Source of the DNA: Pseudoalteromonas sp. UG3-2
GTDB lineage: Bacteria; Pseudomonadota; Gammaproteobacteria; Enterobacterales; Alteromonadaceae
Direction of reading: 5' to 3'
Length of the DNA stretch: 64,000 bases
Assembly: GCF_037120705.1 (NCBI RefSeq)
Contig: NZ_JAWLJU010000002.1
Span: 620,001 to 684,000, forward strand
Positions 26,679-35,945 of this stretch are shown here, piece after piece. The notes beneath the pieces are model-generated. The model had not been told where the DNA came from. It made no database searches and saw nothing but the letters and a program-made list of their open reading frames with translations. The first letter of the stretch is position 1. Each line of letters opens with the position of its first letter. Position numbers and translations under genes: made by a program.

Positions 26679-27059
26679 TTACTTAACGCTCTGCTCAGCA
26701 TAGCCTTTTATCTTATCCATGACATAAGTAGCAAAAGGAAGTAATAACACCAAGCCTAAGTTCATTTCATCACTGTAATGACTCAGTGAACCAATAAAAT
26801 AGTGACCAAAGCCAACGATTGCCATTAAAGCAATCACCATACTGGCTAAATACGGCCACCGGGTTTCATATTTGGTGATTAAATGCCCGACCAAGCAGTT
26901 AAATAAAAAAGCATGTAATAACAAGGTGACTAAGCTCGGCTCCGCTTGAGCGTCAATAGAAAGTGTTAATCCCATGGTTAGGCCACTTAAGTAGAAATAA
27001 CTAAAACCAATCCACAACGAACTGTGCTTAATGACTGTGATATTATTTACTACTGACAT
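26679..27059 (-). CDS. Four-helix membrane protein of unknown function
   Basis: I do not recognise this 126-residue protein. It has about four hydrophobic segments (roughly residues 13-32, 43-59, 68-86 and 96-112) and a short basic C-terminus. The ATG at 27059 has a GGAG ribosome site 7 bases upstream; a longer open frame to 27188 runs through the tRNA-Ser gene and is not credible. It begins only about 15 bases after the tRNA terminator T-run, so it depends either on readthrough or on a promoter inside the tRNA region. Confidence 0.6.
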   Translation of the reverse strand: MSVVNNITVIKHSSLWIGFSYFYLSGLTMGLTLSIDAQAEPSLVTLLLHAFLFNCLVGHLITKYETRWPYLASMVIALMAIVGFGHYFIGSLSHYSDEMNLGLVLLLPFATYVMDKIKGYAEQSVK

Positions 27060-27073
27060 ACACGCTCCAAACG

Positions 27074-27100
27074 AAAAAAACCGCCAATTGCAGGCGGTTT
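27074..27100 (-). terminator. Terminator of tRNA-Ser
   Basis: The stem AAACCGCC / GGCGGTTT with a 7-base loop is followed on the minus strand by a run of seven T residues. Confidence 0.9.
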
Positions 27101-27111
27101 TGGGAATGAGG

Positions 27112-27202
27112 TGGCGGAGAGATAGGGATTTGAACCCTAGATACGCTATTAACGTATGCCGGTTTTCAAGACCGGTGCTTTCAACCACTCAGCCATCTCT
27201 CC
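27112..27202 (-). tRNA. tRNA-Ser, anticodon UGA
   Basis: A 91-base class II tRNA. The acceptor stem GGAGAGA pairs with TCTCTCC, followed by discriminator G and an encoded CCA. The anticodon stem-loop is CCGGT-CTTGAAA-ACCGG with anticodon TGA, and a long variable arm (ATACGTTAATAGCGTAT region) is present as expected for serine. T-arm GGGTTCAAATCCC is intact. Confidence 0.97.
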
Positions 27203-27301
27203 GTTGTTGTCGCGCATTTTATGCAGAGCATGAAAAAAAGTAAAGCTCTATTTTAAAAAAACTGTACTTAGCTGCATGAAATTTGCGCCATTTTAGGTAT
27301 T

Positions 27302-27673
27302 CTAGTAATACTGTTTTGGCCTTTTGGCTAAAAATGCGAACAAACACGAAGCCACGACCATGGCGATAACGATTATCCCAGAGTCAATTACGCCGACTAC
27401 CGTATTTTTGGCAGGCAAGGCTTTTTCCACAATAACCGGTATTGATGACACCAACACCACTGTGCTCAATACTTTGAACGCACGCGAAAAATCAAACCGC
27501 TTAGTGTAACTCATCCATGTTGTTAGCAAACCAACAATTGCAATAGGTGCAATTAACCCCATCCAGGTTTGGCTTGTGTAATTGGAAAGCGCTATGGTTG
27601 CCGCGCAACCAATTAGGCTCCATATAATCCAAGCTGTCCAATTTTCCCGCTCTTTTAAAAATAAATTACCCAT
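27302..27673 (-). CDS. Membrane protein of unknown function
   Basis: I do not recognise this 123-residue protein. After a short polar start with ENWTAWI it has four hydrophobic segments (about residues 12-29, 36-53, 64-84 and 91-113) and ends in a basic RPKQYY tail. A GAAG ribosome site precedes the ATG at 27673. It is monocistronic, lying between the RND operon terminator and tRNA-Ser on the same strand. Confidence 0.6.
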   Translation of the reverse strand: MGNLFLKERENWTAWIIWSLIGCAATIALSNYTSQTWMGLIAPIAIVGLLTTWMSYTKRFDFSRAFKVLSTVVLVSSIPVIVEKALPAKNTVVGVIDSGIIVIAMVVASCLFAFLAKRPKQYY

Positions 27674-27851
27674 GGCACTTCTTCTTTCAATTAGCTGGTT
27701 TATTCTTATTGTTATAGAAAACAGGATTTACTGCTTTAGAGTAGCAAATTTACTGGCTATAAAACAACCACATCGGCTCTGACAGTTTTGATAATAAAAA
27801 GTTCAATACAATTTATCATTTAAGCCGTTAGCGCCACATTAATGGCTGCAT

Positions 27852-27875
27852 AAAAAAAACGCAGCCAAAGCCGCG
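27852..27875 (-). terminator. Terminator of RND efflux operon
   Basis: A short stem (CGC-GC / GC-GCG with one mismatch, loop CAAA) about 30 bases after the permease stop is followed on the minus strand by eight T residues. Confidence 0.7.
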
Positions 27876-27905
27876 CTTATTTTTAACAGTGTACATGTCT
27901 CAGTG

Positions 27906-30900
27906 CTAACTGTCTGCTTTATCTAGCTCATTGACCAACATTTTGGTTTCATCGGCTCTAGGCTTGGTAAATCGTGCTAATCCCAAATAAACCACAGGTG
28001 TGAGGTAAAGAGTAAATAACACCGCCAAACCAAGTCCGCCAAACACCACCCAACCAATGGCGTTACGCGATTCAGCGCCAGCGCCAACCGATAAAATCAA
28101 TGGCAGCGCCCCGAGTAAGGTAGAAACTAGGGTCATCATAATGGGTCTTAAACGAATGATAGCCGCTTGCTCCACCGCTTCACGGACAGTGTGGCCTTTA
28201 TCCCTGAGCTGATCCGCAAACTCCACCAGCAATATGGCATTTTTTGCAATAAGACCAATTAACATCACCAAGCCTATCTGGGAGTAGATATTCAACGATG
28301 TGCCAGTAAGGTATAGCGCTAAAATGGCCGAGGTAATGCCAAACGGCACCGTGATCATCACCACCACGGCGCTGTTAACGCTCTCAAATTGCGCGGCCAA
28401 AACCAATAGCACAATAACGAACGCCAAAACATAGGTTAACATCACTTCGTTTGCGGTTTCTTCAAACGTTAATGCCTCGCCTTTGAATGCCAATGTCACG
28501 CTATCAGGTAACTCCTGATCAGCCAGTTGCCGTAGTTTATTAACTACCTCAGCCATTGGCATGTCTTCAGGTTGTTTCATATCAATTTCAATGCTGCGCC
28601 GCTGTGCATGTCGCTCCAGCTCAGCTGCCACGCCTTCCTCAACAATCACTGCCAAGCTGCTTAGTGGCACTAGATTACCATCACGGCCACCAACGTATAA
28701 ATTGGCTAAATCACTGGGATCTTTAATAGTGTGATTTTGCGATTGCAACATAATTGGGATCGATTGATCGCCGACATTAAGGTCTGCAATATCATCGCCA
28801 TTGATAGCCGCTCTAAGCGTTGTGGAAATATCACTTAAACTCACACCAAGCTCTTCAGCTCTGCGCCTATCGATATTCACTCGTAACTGTGGTTGCGAAG
28901 GCTGATAGGAAATTTGCACGGGAGCCACTTCAGGCATTTGCTGTTCAACCGCAGCAGCAAAACTTTGCGCCGCTTTGAATATTTCTAAGTAATCATTGCC
29001 TAAAAGCGCAATTTCAATGCCGCCTCCTTGACCACGTAAATTTAAGCTGTTGGCGCCAAAAGCCCGTGCCGGTGCCCCTGGAATATTACCCAGAGGCCCA
29101 CGGATTTTGTCGATGATTTCTTGCTGTGAAAAATGCCGCTCATCCCAATGCTTCAAAGGCACAGTAATAAAGACAATATTCGGGTCCCATTGCCCAACTA
29201 CCGTATAAATCGACTCTATTTCACCGCTTTCTACAAAGGGTAGTAGTATGTCTTCCATTTGCTTCGCTTGGCGGTCCATAAAGTTTAAGCCAACGCCATC
29301 TGGGCCGCGAGCAAATATTCTGATTTTGCCGCGATCTTCTGTTGGCAGTAATTCATTGTCTAATTGGCTATAGAGCGCACCGGACGCGCCAGCAATCATA
29401 ATGAATACGCCAAGGGTCAGCCAAGCGTGACTTAACACCCAATTGATACTGCGCTTATAAACACCCGCCAATGTATTGCCAAGACTTGAAAATAGGTGTT
29501 TTTTTCCGTCTTGCTTTAACTTCAGCTTTGACGTTAACGCCGGCACCAAAGATAAGGCTACGAAAGAGGATATGATCACAGCCCCTGCCAACACGCCACC
29601 AAACTCACGGAATAACTTACCCGCGGTTGAAGGTAAAAAGGCAATGGGAACAAACACCGCAGCCAACACCGCAGTGGTAGCCACAACCGCAAAAAATACC
29701 TCACGAGTCCCTAGAACTGCCGCGGCTCTTCGGCCAATCCCCTCGCCACGACGGCGTTGGATGTTTTCGCTCACCACAATGGCATCATCAACAATTAACC
29801 CTGTGGCCAACACCAGCGCCAATAACGTAAGTATGTTGACCGAAAAACCTAAGCCCCAAATTAACGCCAATGAACCAACTAAGGCAACAGGAATAGCAAA
29901 GGCAGGAATTAATGTAGCGCGCCATGAGCCTATAAACACCCATAGAGTGAAAATAACCAATAAAATGGTGATAAGTAATGAGTTAAGCACTTCGTCTACT
30001 GAGCTGCGGATAAACTGGGCATCGTCTGAAGTGACAAAGAGCTCTAAATCTGGAAACCGCACCTTGCTCTTTTCTACCAAGGCCAATACTTCATCAGATA
30101 TCTCTATGGTATTGGACTGTGCTTGGCGAATAATTTCAAGGCCTATTACCGGTTCGCCATCTAAACGCACCATAGAGCGTGGATCTGCGGGTCCAAAGTA
30201 CACCGACGCGACATCGGCAATACGAGTATCCCCGCGAATAATGATGTTACCCACCTGCTCTGCGGTAATCGATGTCGCATCGGCACGAACAATCACTTGT
30301 TGGTCGTCGGATTTTAAACTGCCCGCAGGCACATCAAAGGGCGCTTGGCGCAATACTTGTGCGATATCTGGGACTGTCAGGTTGTAGCTGGTGAGTTTTA
30401 AGGGGTCAATCCTTACCCGTAGCACTCGTTCACGGTCACCATTGAGCCTGACATCAGCTACTCCTGGAATGGTTAAAAATTGCGGGGCCAAATCTTTTTC
30501 GACCCGCTCTGTTAATCCTTCAAGGGTCAATGAACTGCTACTCACCGTCAGGGATACCACGGCTTCAGCATCGTTGTCGGCTTTAATGATTGATACCCGC
30601 TCAACCTCTTCGGGTAACTCACGTTGCACTCGTGATACCGATTCCCGGGTTTCGTTAGCAGCATCGTCTAAGTTGACTCCTGGACGAAATTCCACCACGA
30701 TCCGAGCGTTATTTTCTTCACTTTGTGCTCTTATGGTTTTGACCCCACTGACCCGAGCCACAGCCCCTTCCAGCTTACTGGTTACTTCCGTATCAACCGT
30801 TTCAGGTGAACCACCAGGAAAGGAAGCCGATACGGTAAGACGTGGCCTGTCGACATCGGGCAGCTCTCTAACTTCAACACCAGCCAAGGCAGATATACCT

Positions 30901-30998
30901 GCGATAATGATCAGTAGGTTTAATACCACAATTAACACAGGTCGACGTATCGCCATTGAGGGGAGATCTTGGATTTGCGAAATATCCGGCTTAGTCAT
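27906..30998 (-). CDS. RND efflux permease (HAE-1 type)
   Basis: A 1030-residue inner-membrane transporter that exports drugs or other hydrophobic compounds using the proton gradient. Features are the N-terminal helix with AIRRPVLIVVLNLLII, two large periplasmic loops, the TM4 proton-relay pair in LATGLIVDDAIVVSENIQRR, and a second half with LIGLIAKNAILLVEFA. Length and motifs match AcrB/MdtB-like pumps. It follows the membrane-fusion gene after 2 bases. No outer-membrane TolC-type gene is in the operon, so it probably borrows a genomic TolC. The substrate is unknown. Confidence 0.95.
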   Translation of the reverse strand: MTKPDISQIQDLPSMAIRRPVLIVVLNLLIIIAGISALAGVEVRELPDVDRPRLTVSASFPGGSPETVDTEVTSKLEGAVARVSGVKTIRAQSEENNARIVVEFRPGVNLDDAANETRESVSRVQRELPEEVERVSIIKADNDAEAVVSLTVSSSSLTLEGLTERVEKDLAPQFLTIPGVADVRLNGDRERVLRVRIDPLKLTSYNLTVPDIAQVLRQAPFDVPAGSLKSDDQQVIVRADATSITAEQVGNIIIRGDTRIADVASVYFGPADPRSMVRLDGEPVIGLEIIRQAQSNTIEISDEVLALVEKSKVRFPDLELFVTSDDAQFIRSSVDEVLNSLLITILLVIFTLWVFIGSWRATLIPAFAIPVALVGSLALIWGLGFSVNILTLLALVLATGLIVDDAIVVSENIQRRRGEGIGRRAAAVLGTREVFFAVVATTAVLAAVFVPIAFLPSTAGKLFREFGGVLAGAVIISSFVALSLVPALTSKLKLKQDGKKHLFSSLGNTLAGVYKRSINWVLSHAWLTLGVFIMIAGASGALYSQLDNELLPTEDRGKIRIFARGPDGVGLNFMDRQAKQMEDILLPFVESGEIESIYTVVGQWDPNIVFITVPLKHWDERHFSQQEIIDKIRGPLGNIPGAPARAFGANSLNLRGQGGGIEIALLGNDYLEIFKAAQSFAAAVEQQMPEVAPVQISYQPSQPQLRVNIDRRRAEELGVSLSDISTTLRAAINGDDIADLNVGDQSIPIMLQSQNHTIKDPSDLANLYVGGRDGNLVPLSSLAVIVEEGVAAELERHAQRRSIEIDMKQPEDMPMAEVVNKLRQLADQELPDSVTLAFKGEALTFEETANEVMLTYVLAFVIVLLVLAAQFESVNSAVVVMITVPFGITSAILALYLTGTSLNIYSQIGLVMLIGLIAKNAILLVEFADQLRDKGHTVREAVEQAAIIRLRPIMMTLVSTLLGALPLILSVGAGAESRNAIGWVVFGGLGLAVLFTLYLTPVVYLGLARFTKPRADETKMLVNELDKADS

Positions 30999-31000
30999 GT

Positions 31001-32017
31001 TTAATCCTTCGCTATCGCTGCGTTAATCGCCAGCTCTTGACCCTGTCTAAGTCGTTGTACGCCCTCGACAACCAGCATTTCTTGGGCTGCTAAGTCCCCT
31101 TCGACCAACAGACGACCGGCTAAACGCTGTTGAATTTTGACATCGATGCGCTTAGCTTTACCATCCACTTCTTTCCAAACATACGGGCCCGTTGCTCCCC
31201 AAAGTAAGGCGGCTTCAGGTATAACGGCATACTCTTCGCCTTGTGTTGTTATTGCCACACGAAAGCTCATCCCAGGTAGGTAGGCTTGGTTTTGGTTATT
31301 AAACACCGCTTTTACTCTAAGCGTGCGGTCGCTTGGATTAATCCGTGAATCAATCTGGGCGATGTTAGCTGCAATTTGGGTCTGTCCATCGTTCCAAGGC
31401 GTAAGCATAACTTGCTGGTTTTGTCCCAACATAGAGTATGCCGACTCGGGTGCAGAAAATTGCACATACAATTGCTTAAAATTATCAATGGTAGCAATGG
31501 CCGTTTGTGTGGTGATCCTGTCTCCCACCTCAACATCCGTTAGGCCCATTACTCCATCAAAAGGGGCGACTACATGACGGTCTTGTAATTCATTTTCAGC
31601 TTGAGTGACAGCCACCTGAGCTAAATCCCGCTGAGTGATGGCTTGGTCTAGTTCATTGACGGGCACAGCACCGCGTTTTTGGCTGTCAGTAAGTCGATCA
31701 ACCGTGCGCTGGGCATCTTTTAACAGGATTTTAGCTTCCTGTAATGCCGCCTTTTGCCGCCGCGAATCTAATTCCACTAACAATTGCCCTGCTTTAACTT
31801 GGTCACCGGGTTTAAAGTGCACCGCCGTCACTCGGTCGCCTATGGCTGGATATAGGGTCACTGATTGTATTGCTTCGGAGTTTCCCACCACCTCAATGCG
31901 TTGGCTACTGCGCTCAAATTGCAGAGGCTTCGCAATAACCTGAGCAGGTCTGGCATACAGTGTTGTGCTAACGAATAACAACACCATTAGCAATAACGTA
32001 GATTTGAAAGTCGACAT
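31001..32017 (-). CDS. RND periplasmic adaptor (membrane fusion protein)
   Basis: The 338-residue adaptor links the permease to an outer-membrane channel. It has a signal sequence (about residues 4-22), a lipoyl half-motif GDRVTAVHFKPGDQVKAGQLLVEL, a coiled-coil hairpin (about residues 90-130), the second half-motif HVVAPFDGVMGLTDVEVGDRI, and a beta-barrel domain. It lacks a lipobox, so it is probably held by its N-terminal helix or soluble. It is first in the two-gene operon; no regulator is adjacent. Confidence 0.93.
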   Translation of the reverse strand: MSTFKSTLLLMVLLFVSTTLYARPAQVIAKPLQFERSSQRIEVVGNSEAIQSVTLYPAIGDRVTAVHFKPGDQVKAGQLLVELDSRRQKAALQEAKILLKDAQRTVDRLTDSQKRGAVPVNELDQAITQRDLAQVAVTQAENELQDRHVVAPFDGVMGLTDVEVGDRITTQTAIATIDNFKQLYVQFSAPESAYSMLGQNQQVMLTPWNDGQTQIAANIAQIDSRINPSDRTLRVKAVFNNQNQAYLPGMSFRVAITTQGEEYAVIPEAALLWGATGPYVWKEVDGKAKRIDVKIQQRLAGRLLVEGDLAAQEMLVVEGVQRLRQGQELAINAAIAKD

Positions 32018-32183
32018 ACTTACCTTGTATTTATGAATTGTTCTTGCTGTATTGAGTGTATCAGTATAATGGTCTATACGAGATTAATTATTCGATAGCT
32101 CACAGCTAACTTGCGATAAAATACAGGACCAAGGATACAAGACGCATCCTGCCGATAAGCATATGTAAAGTAAGGTAAAGTTA

Positions 32184-32216
32184 TGTAAAGAACGCGCCCC
32201 AAGTTGGCGCGCGTTC
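32184..32216 (-). terminator. Terminator of Sua5-type gene
   Basis: The stem GAACGCGCC / GGCGCGCGTTC (two bulged bases, 7-base loop) is followed on the minus strand by TTTACATAAC, just after the stop codon at 32223. Confidence 0.7.
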
Positions 32217-32222
32217 GTAAGG

Positions 32223-33200
32223 TTATTGTGCTGCTGCGCGCATTAAGCGGTCATTTACATCGCGCCACTCGGGTGTTTTCGGTGGCGCTTCCAAGAGTAT
32301 TTCAGTGGCACTAGATTGGTCTAATTGATGTAAGCCATAATACAAACCTTGGGCATAGCCAGGCTTGTGTTGCGCTAATTTCAAATCAACTAAGTGACCA
32401 GGCTGCTGTGTTGATGCAATAGTCGCGGCTACGGCTTGACTGTAAAACAAGACCCCAGTATTAGCGGCAACACCTGAGCTCAACGTGTTAATCAGCTCTT
32501 CAGTATTAACCACAGTAAGTGTTTTATTTGGTTGATAATGGGCTTTTACGTTACCAGGCACAGCAACCGTGTGTTCTTCAGGCTCTGCAACTTCCACACC
32601 CAATACCGATTGTAATTGTTGCTTTGTAATGGGGCCGGCACGCAGTATTCGCGGTTGCTCACCACTGATGTCAACGATAGTGGATTCAAGTCCCACTTCA
32701 CATTGACCGCCATCGAGCACCGCAGCAATTTTAGAGTTAAGACCAAACAATACTTGCTCTGCGGTGGTGGGGCTGATTCTTTTGTAGGGGTTCGCCGAAG
32801 GCGCAGCTAAACCCGTTTTTAATTGTGCCAGCAAAGCTTGCATGGCTGGGTGGTTTGGCACGCGTATGCCCACGGTATCATGACCACCGGTAACTATGTC
32901 ACTCACATGCGTTGCTTTCTTTGCCACTATGGTCAGTGGCCCTGGCCAAAAAGCCGAGGCCAGAGTATCAAAATAGCAAGGTAAGCTTGCGGTCCACTCG
33001 GCCACCTCTGCGGCGCTAGCAAGATGCACAATAAGAGGGTGATCGGCAGGTCGCCCCTTGGCTGCAAAAATCTTTTTTACCGCTTCTGGTTGGCGGGCAT
33101 CGGCAGCAAGGCCGTATACGGTTTCAGTGGCAACTGCAACTAACTCACCTTGGCTTAATAGCGCTGCGGCGATTTCGATAGCCTTTGCCTGTTGTGCCAT
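32223..33200 (-). CDS. L-threonylcarbamoyladenylate synthase, Sua5 type
   Basis: This enzyme makes threonylcarbamoyl-AMP from threonine, bicarbonate and ATP for the t6A37 modification of ANN-decoding tRNAs. The N-terminal two thirds is a YrdC domain (VAVATETVYGLAADAR, KGRPADHPLIVHL, GLAAPSANP); about 100 C-terminal residues form the extra Sua5 domain absent from E. coli TsaC. I use the ATG at 33200 (325 residues); a GTG at 33233 would add 11 residues, and neither has a good ribosome site. It is monocistronic. Confidence 0.9.
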   Translation of the reverse strand: MAQQAKAIEIAAALLSQGELVAVATETVYGLAADARQPEAVKKIFAAKGRPADHPLIVHLASAAEVAEWTASLPCYFDTLASAFWPGPLTIVAKKATHVSDIVTGGHDTVGIRVPNHPAMQALLAQLKTGLAAPSANPYKRISPTTAEQVLFGLNSKIAAVLDGGQCEVGLESTIVDISGEQPRILRAGPITKQQLQSVLGVEVAEPEEHTVAVPGNVKAHYQPNKTLTVVNTEELINTLSSGVAANTGVLFYSQAVAATIASTQQPGHLVDLKLAQHKPGYAQGLYYGLHQLDQSSATEILLEAPPKTPEWRDVNDRLMRAAAQ

Positions 33201-33380
33201 TAAATGTTGAGTTGAGGAGGTAATCTGCTGCACCCTTTACTTCGCTTTGATTGAAATTCGGGGGCGAATTATAACCAACTCTGGGACAGCCATGCCAGTA
33301 ATAATTGTGTTTTTAGTTCTCAAAAACGCTGTGTGAATGGTAAAAAAGCAGTGAACGATAATCTTGCTTGCCACGGTAAT

Positions 33381-33404
33381 AAAAAAGGGCCGCTGTGGCC
33401 CCTT
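33381..33404 (-). terminator. Terminator of trhO
   Basis: The stem AAAGGGCC / GGCCCCTTT with one mismatch and a 5-base loop is followed on the minus strand by T residues (33381-33386 are A on the plus strand). Confidence 0.75.
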
Positions 33405-33419
33405 TGTTACGCTGGTAAT

Positions 33420-34403
33420 TTAGCTCGATTTTCGCTGCGCTTCTTTTTGCGCCAGTTTTTCTTCTTTACGTTTGCGAATGGCTTCTTGCGCTTCGTGGCC
33501 TATGTGACCTTCGCCGCGTTGTTTTGCCAGTTCAATTTGTTTTTGCCGTTCAGCAAAACGCGCCTTTTGCTCTGCGGTTAACTCTTTATAGCAGTGGTGA
33601 CAAGACACCCCTTCCATGTATTCATCACTTTGCTTTTCGTCTTCCGTAATCGGCATACGGCAAGCATGACATTGGTCGTAAGAGCCTTTGTTGAGGTCGT
33701 GATCCACCGCAACACGGTTATCAAACACAAAGCATTCCCCTTCCCACATGGTTTCTTCTTTTGGCACTTCTTCAAGGTATTTCAATATTCCACCTTCAAG
33801 ATGATACACCTCTTCAAAGCCCTGCTCTTTCATGTAAGCCGTTGACTTTTCGCAGCGAATACCGCCGGTACAAAACATCGCCACTTTTTTGTGTTGCTTT
33901 GGATTAAGATTCTCTTCTGCCCACTTTGGGAATTCACGGAAGGTTTTGGTTTTCGGATCGATGGCGTTTTTAAACGTACCAATCTCAATTTCATAATCAT
34001 TACGAGTATCAACCAGAACAACATCAGGGTCGGAGATCAGGTCGTTCCATTCTTGTGGCTTGACATAGGTACCCACCACTTCTTTAGGGTCGATGCCCTG
34101 CACACCCATAGTAACGATTTCTTTTTTCAGTTTTACCTTGGTGCGATAGAAAGGACAGGTTTCATCGAAAGATTCTTTGGTCACTATGTTTTCTAAGCCG
34201 GGCTGTTTGTCGAGCCACGCTAATAGTGCATCGATACCCTCACGCTTAGCCGCTACGGTGCCATTAATCCCCTCTTCGGCAAGTAATAGCGTTCCGCGTA
34301 CTTCGTTGACTTCCATTACATTTAAAAGCGGCTGTCTGATCTCTTGGTAATTTGGTAAAGAGACAAACTTGTACATAGCACAAACAACGTATTGTTCTGA
34401 CAT
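33420..34403 (-). CDS. trhO: tRNA uridine(34) hydroxylase, rhodanese-like
   Basis: TrhO (YceA) makes 5-hydroxyuridine at position 34 of several tRNAs using molecular oxygen. The 327-residue protein has an N-terminal acylphosphatase-like domain ([14 protein letters not shown]), a rhodanese domain with active loop CTGGIRC, and a C-terminal zinc-binding part with CHAC and CHHC pairs. The lysine- and glutamate-rich tail is common. An AGGAAA ribosome site precedes the ATG. It is divergent from the DEAD-box helicase gene. Confidence 0.94.
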   Translation of the reverse strand: MSEQYVVCAMYKFVSLPNYQEIRQPLLNVMEVNEVRGTLLLAEEGINGTVAAKREGIDALLAWLDKQPGLENIVTKESFDETCPFYRTKVKLKKEIVTMGVQGIDPKEVVGTYVKPQEWNDLISDPDVVLVDTRNDYEIEIGTFKNAIDPKTKTFREFPKWAEENLNPKQHKKVAMFCTGGIRCEKSTAYMKEQGFEEVYHLEGGILKYLEEVPKEETMWEGECFVFDNRVAVDHDLNKGSYDQCHACRMPITEDEKQSDEYMEGVSCHHCYKELTAEQKARFAERQKQIELAKQRGEGHIGHEAQEAIRKRKEEKLAQKEAQRKSS

Positions 34404-34611
34404 TGATATTTCCTAGTTTTAAGCTTTGTTTCGCTTACATATCAAACACGACGACATGTAAAACTTGAAAACCGAGTCGCAAACCCGGCGCTGAGGCGCG
34501 TATTTTACGGATTTTTAATTGAAATGCAAAAAACACAAATGCTATATCCGAGAGGGTCTATGCTTTGGTATAATTGCGTGTTATTAAAATTCAAGACTTG
34601 GAGAAATTGAC

Positions 34612-35943
34612 TTGAGATTCACTGAACTTGGGATTGACTCGCGCCTAGAACAACAGCTAGCCCACCAAGGGATCACGGAACCGACCGAGATCCAAGCGCA
34701 CGCCATCCCAACGGCATTAGCAGGACATGACGTTTTCGCACAGTCGAAAACCGGTTCCGGGAAAACCTTGGCGTTTTTATTACCGGCGGTGCAACGAGTA
34801 ATGAAAAACAAAGCGCTCAGCAAGCGTGACCCGCGCGTTGTTATTGTTGCCCCAACTCGTGAATTGGCCACTCAAGTATTTTCTGAATGCCGCGCTTTAT
34901 GTGCCGGTAGCAATATTCAAGTATGTAAGGTTCTGGGCGGGGAAAACTACAATGACCAAGTCAAGGCATTACGCAAAGACCCGCACTTTGTCATTGGTAC
35001 GCCAGGGCGAATTGCCGATCACATAGAGAACCGCTCGTTATACCTCAGTGGTCTAGAGTTGTTGATCTTTGATGAAGCAGACAGAATGTTTGACTTAGGG
35101 TTTGAACAGCAGCTCGACGTGATTAATGACTCAGCGGATCACCGTCAACGACAAACCTTACTCTTTTCGGCGACGTTAGATCATAAACAAGTCGACGCCT
35201 CTTCTAGGCAATTATTGCGCTCACCAAAGCGTATTATGCTGAGTAATGCCCACCAGCAACACGAGGACATTAAACAGGCACTCTATTTTGCCGATCACTT
35301 AGATCATAAAGAAGCCCTGCTTAAACACTTTATAAGCCAAGACGATCTAGGCCAAGGGATTATTTTTACCGCAACACGTAACGACACAGAGCGTTTAAGT
35401 AAGCTATTAAATGACATGGGTATTAAGGCCATTGCTTTGTCTGGTGAGATGCCACAAAACAAACGTCTAGATATTATGGATAGTTTTAGTCGTGGTATCT
35501 ATAAAGTGTTGGTCACCACAGATGTGGCCTCACGTGGCCTTGACTTGTTGTCTGTTACCCACGTGATTAATTTTGACTTGCCAAAACAAGCCGAAGAGTA
35601 TGTCCATAGAATTGGCCGTACTGGTCGTGCTGGGTTCAAAGGCTCTGCAATCTCTTTAGTGGGACCAAAAGACTGGGACAGTTATGTAGCCATCAAAAAT
35701 TATCTGGATGAGCCATTGCCATTTAAAGAAATACCAGAGCTAGTAGGCAAGTTTAAAGGCTTTAAGCAAAAGCCACAGCAAAGTAAAAAACGCCCAGTAA
35801 AAGAGGCAGAGCAACCTAAGCGTAAGCCAAAGGCGAAAAAGCCTAAGAAATCGGTGGTTAACAAGCCAATTGCACCTCCGATTGATATTGACGGTTCAAT
35901 GCCACTACGCCGTAAAGCCAAACCACAAAGCGATGAGGAATAA
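34612..35943 (+). CDS. DEAD-box RNA helicase
   Basis: A 443-residue ATP-dependent RNA helicase. It has the Q motif (EPTEIQAHAIPTAL), motif I SKTGSGKT, PTREL, DEAD in LIFDEADRMFD, SAT, and the C-terminal motifs DVASRGLD and HRIGRTGRAG, followed by a basic Lys-rich tail (about residues 375-443) that probably binds RNA. The start is TTG at 34612, supported by a GGAG ribosome site 8 bases upstream and by the absence of any ATG before motif I. It resembles RhlE/SrmB types, but I cannot assign an orthologue. It is coupled to the next gene (2-base gap). Confidence 0.93.
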   Translation: MRFTELGIDSRLEQQLAHQGITEPTEIQAHAIPTALAGHDVFAQSKTGSGKTLAFLLPAVQRVMKNKALSKRDPRVVIVAPTRELATQVFSECRALCAGSNIQVCKVLGGENYNDQVKALRKDPHFVIGTPGRIADHIENRSLYLSGLELLIFDEADRMFDLGFEQQLDVINDSADHRQRQTLLFSATLDHKQVDASSRQLLRSPKRIMLSNAHQQHEDIKQALYFADHLDHKEALLKHFISQDDLGQGIIFTATRNDTERLSKLLNDMGIKAIALSGEMPQNKRLDIMDSFSRGIYKVLVTTDVASRGLDLLSVTHVINFDLPKQAEEYVHRIGRTGRAGFKGSAISLVGPKDWDSYVAIKNYLDEPLPFKEIPELVGKFKGFKQKPQQSKKRPVKEAEQPKRKPKAKKPKKSVVNKPIAPPIDIDGSMPLRRKAKPQSDEE

Positions 35944-35945
35944 TC

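Noticed and set aside
27060..27188. N-terminal extension of the 126-residue membrane protein through tRNA-Ser
   Set aside because: The extension would translate the tRNA gene and its terminator; the ATG at 27059 has a good ribosome site.
29476..30387. 303-codon open frame on the plus strand opposite the RND permease gene
   Set aside because: It is antisense to a well-supported gene, has no ribosome site, and its Ser/Thr/Ala-rich composition is that of a complementary-strand shadow.
32162..32191. Three imperfect direct repeats of TGTAAAG-like sequence before the Sua5 terminator
   Set aside because: They are very short and AT-rich, lie in a 3' region, and show no regular spacing that would mark a binding array.
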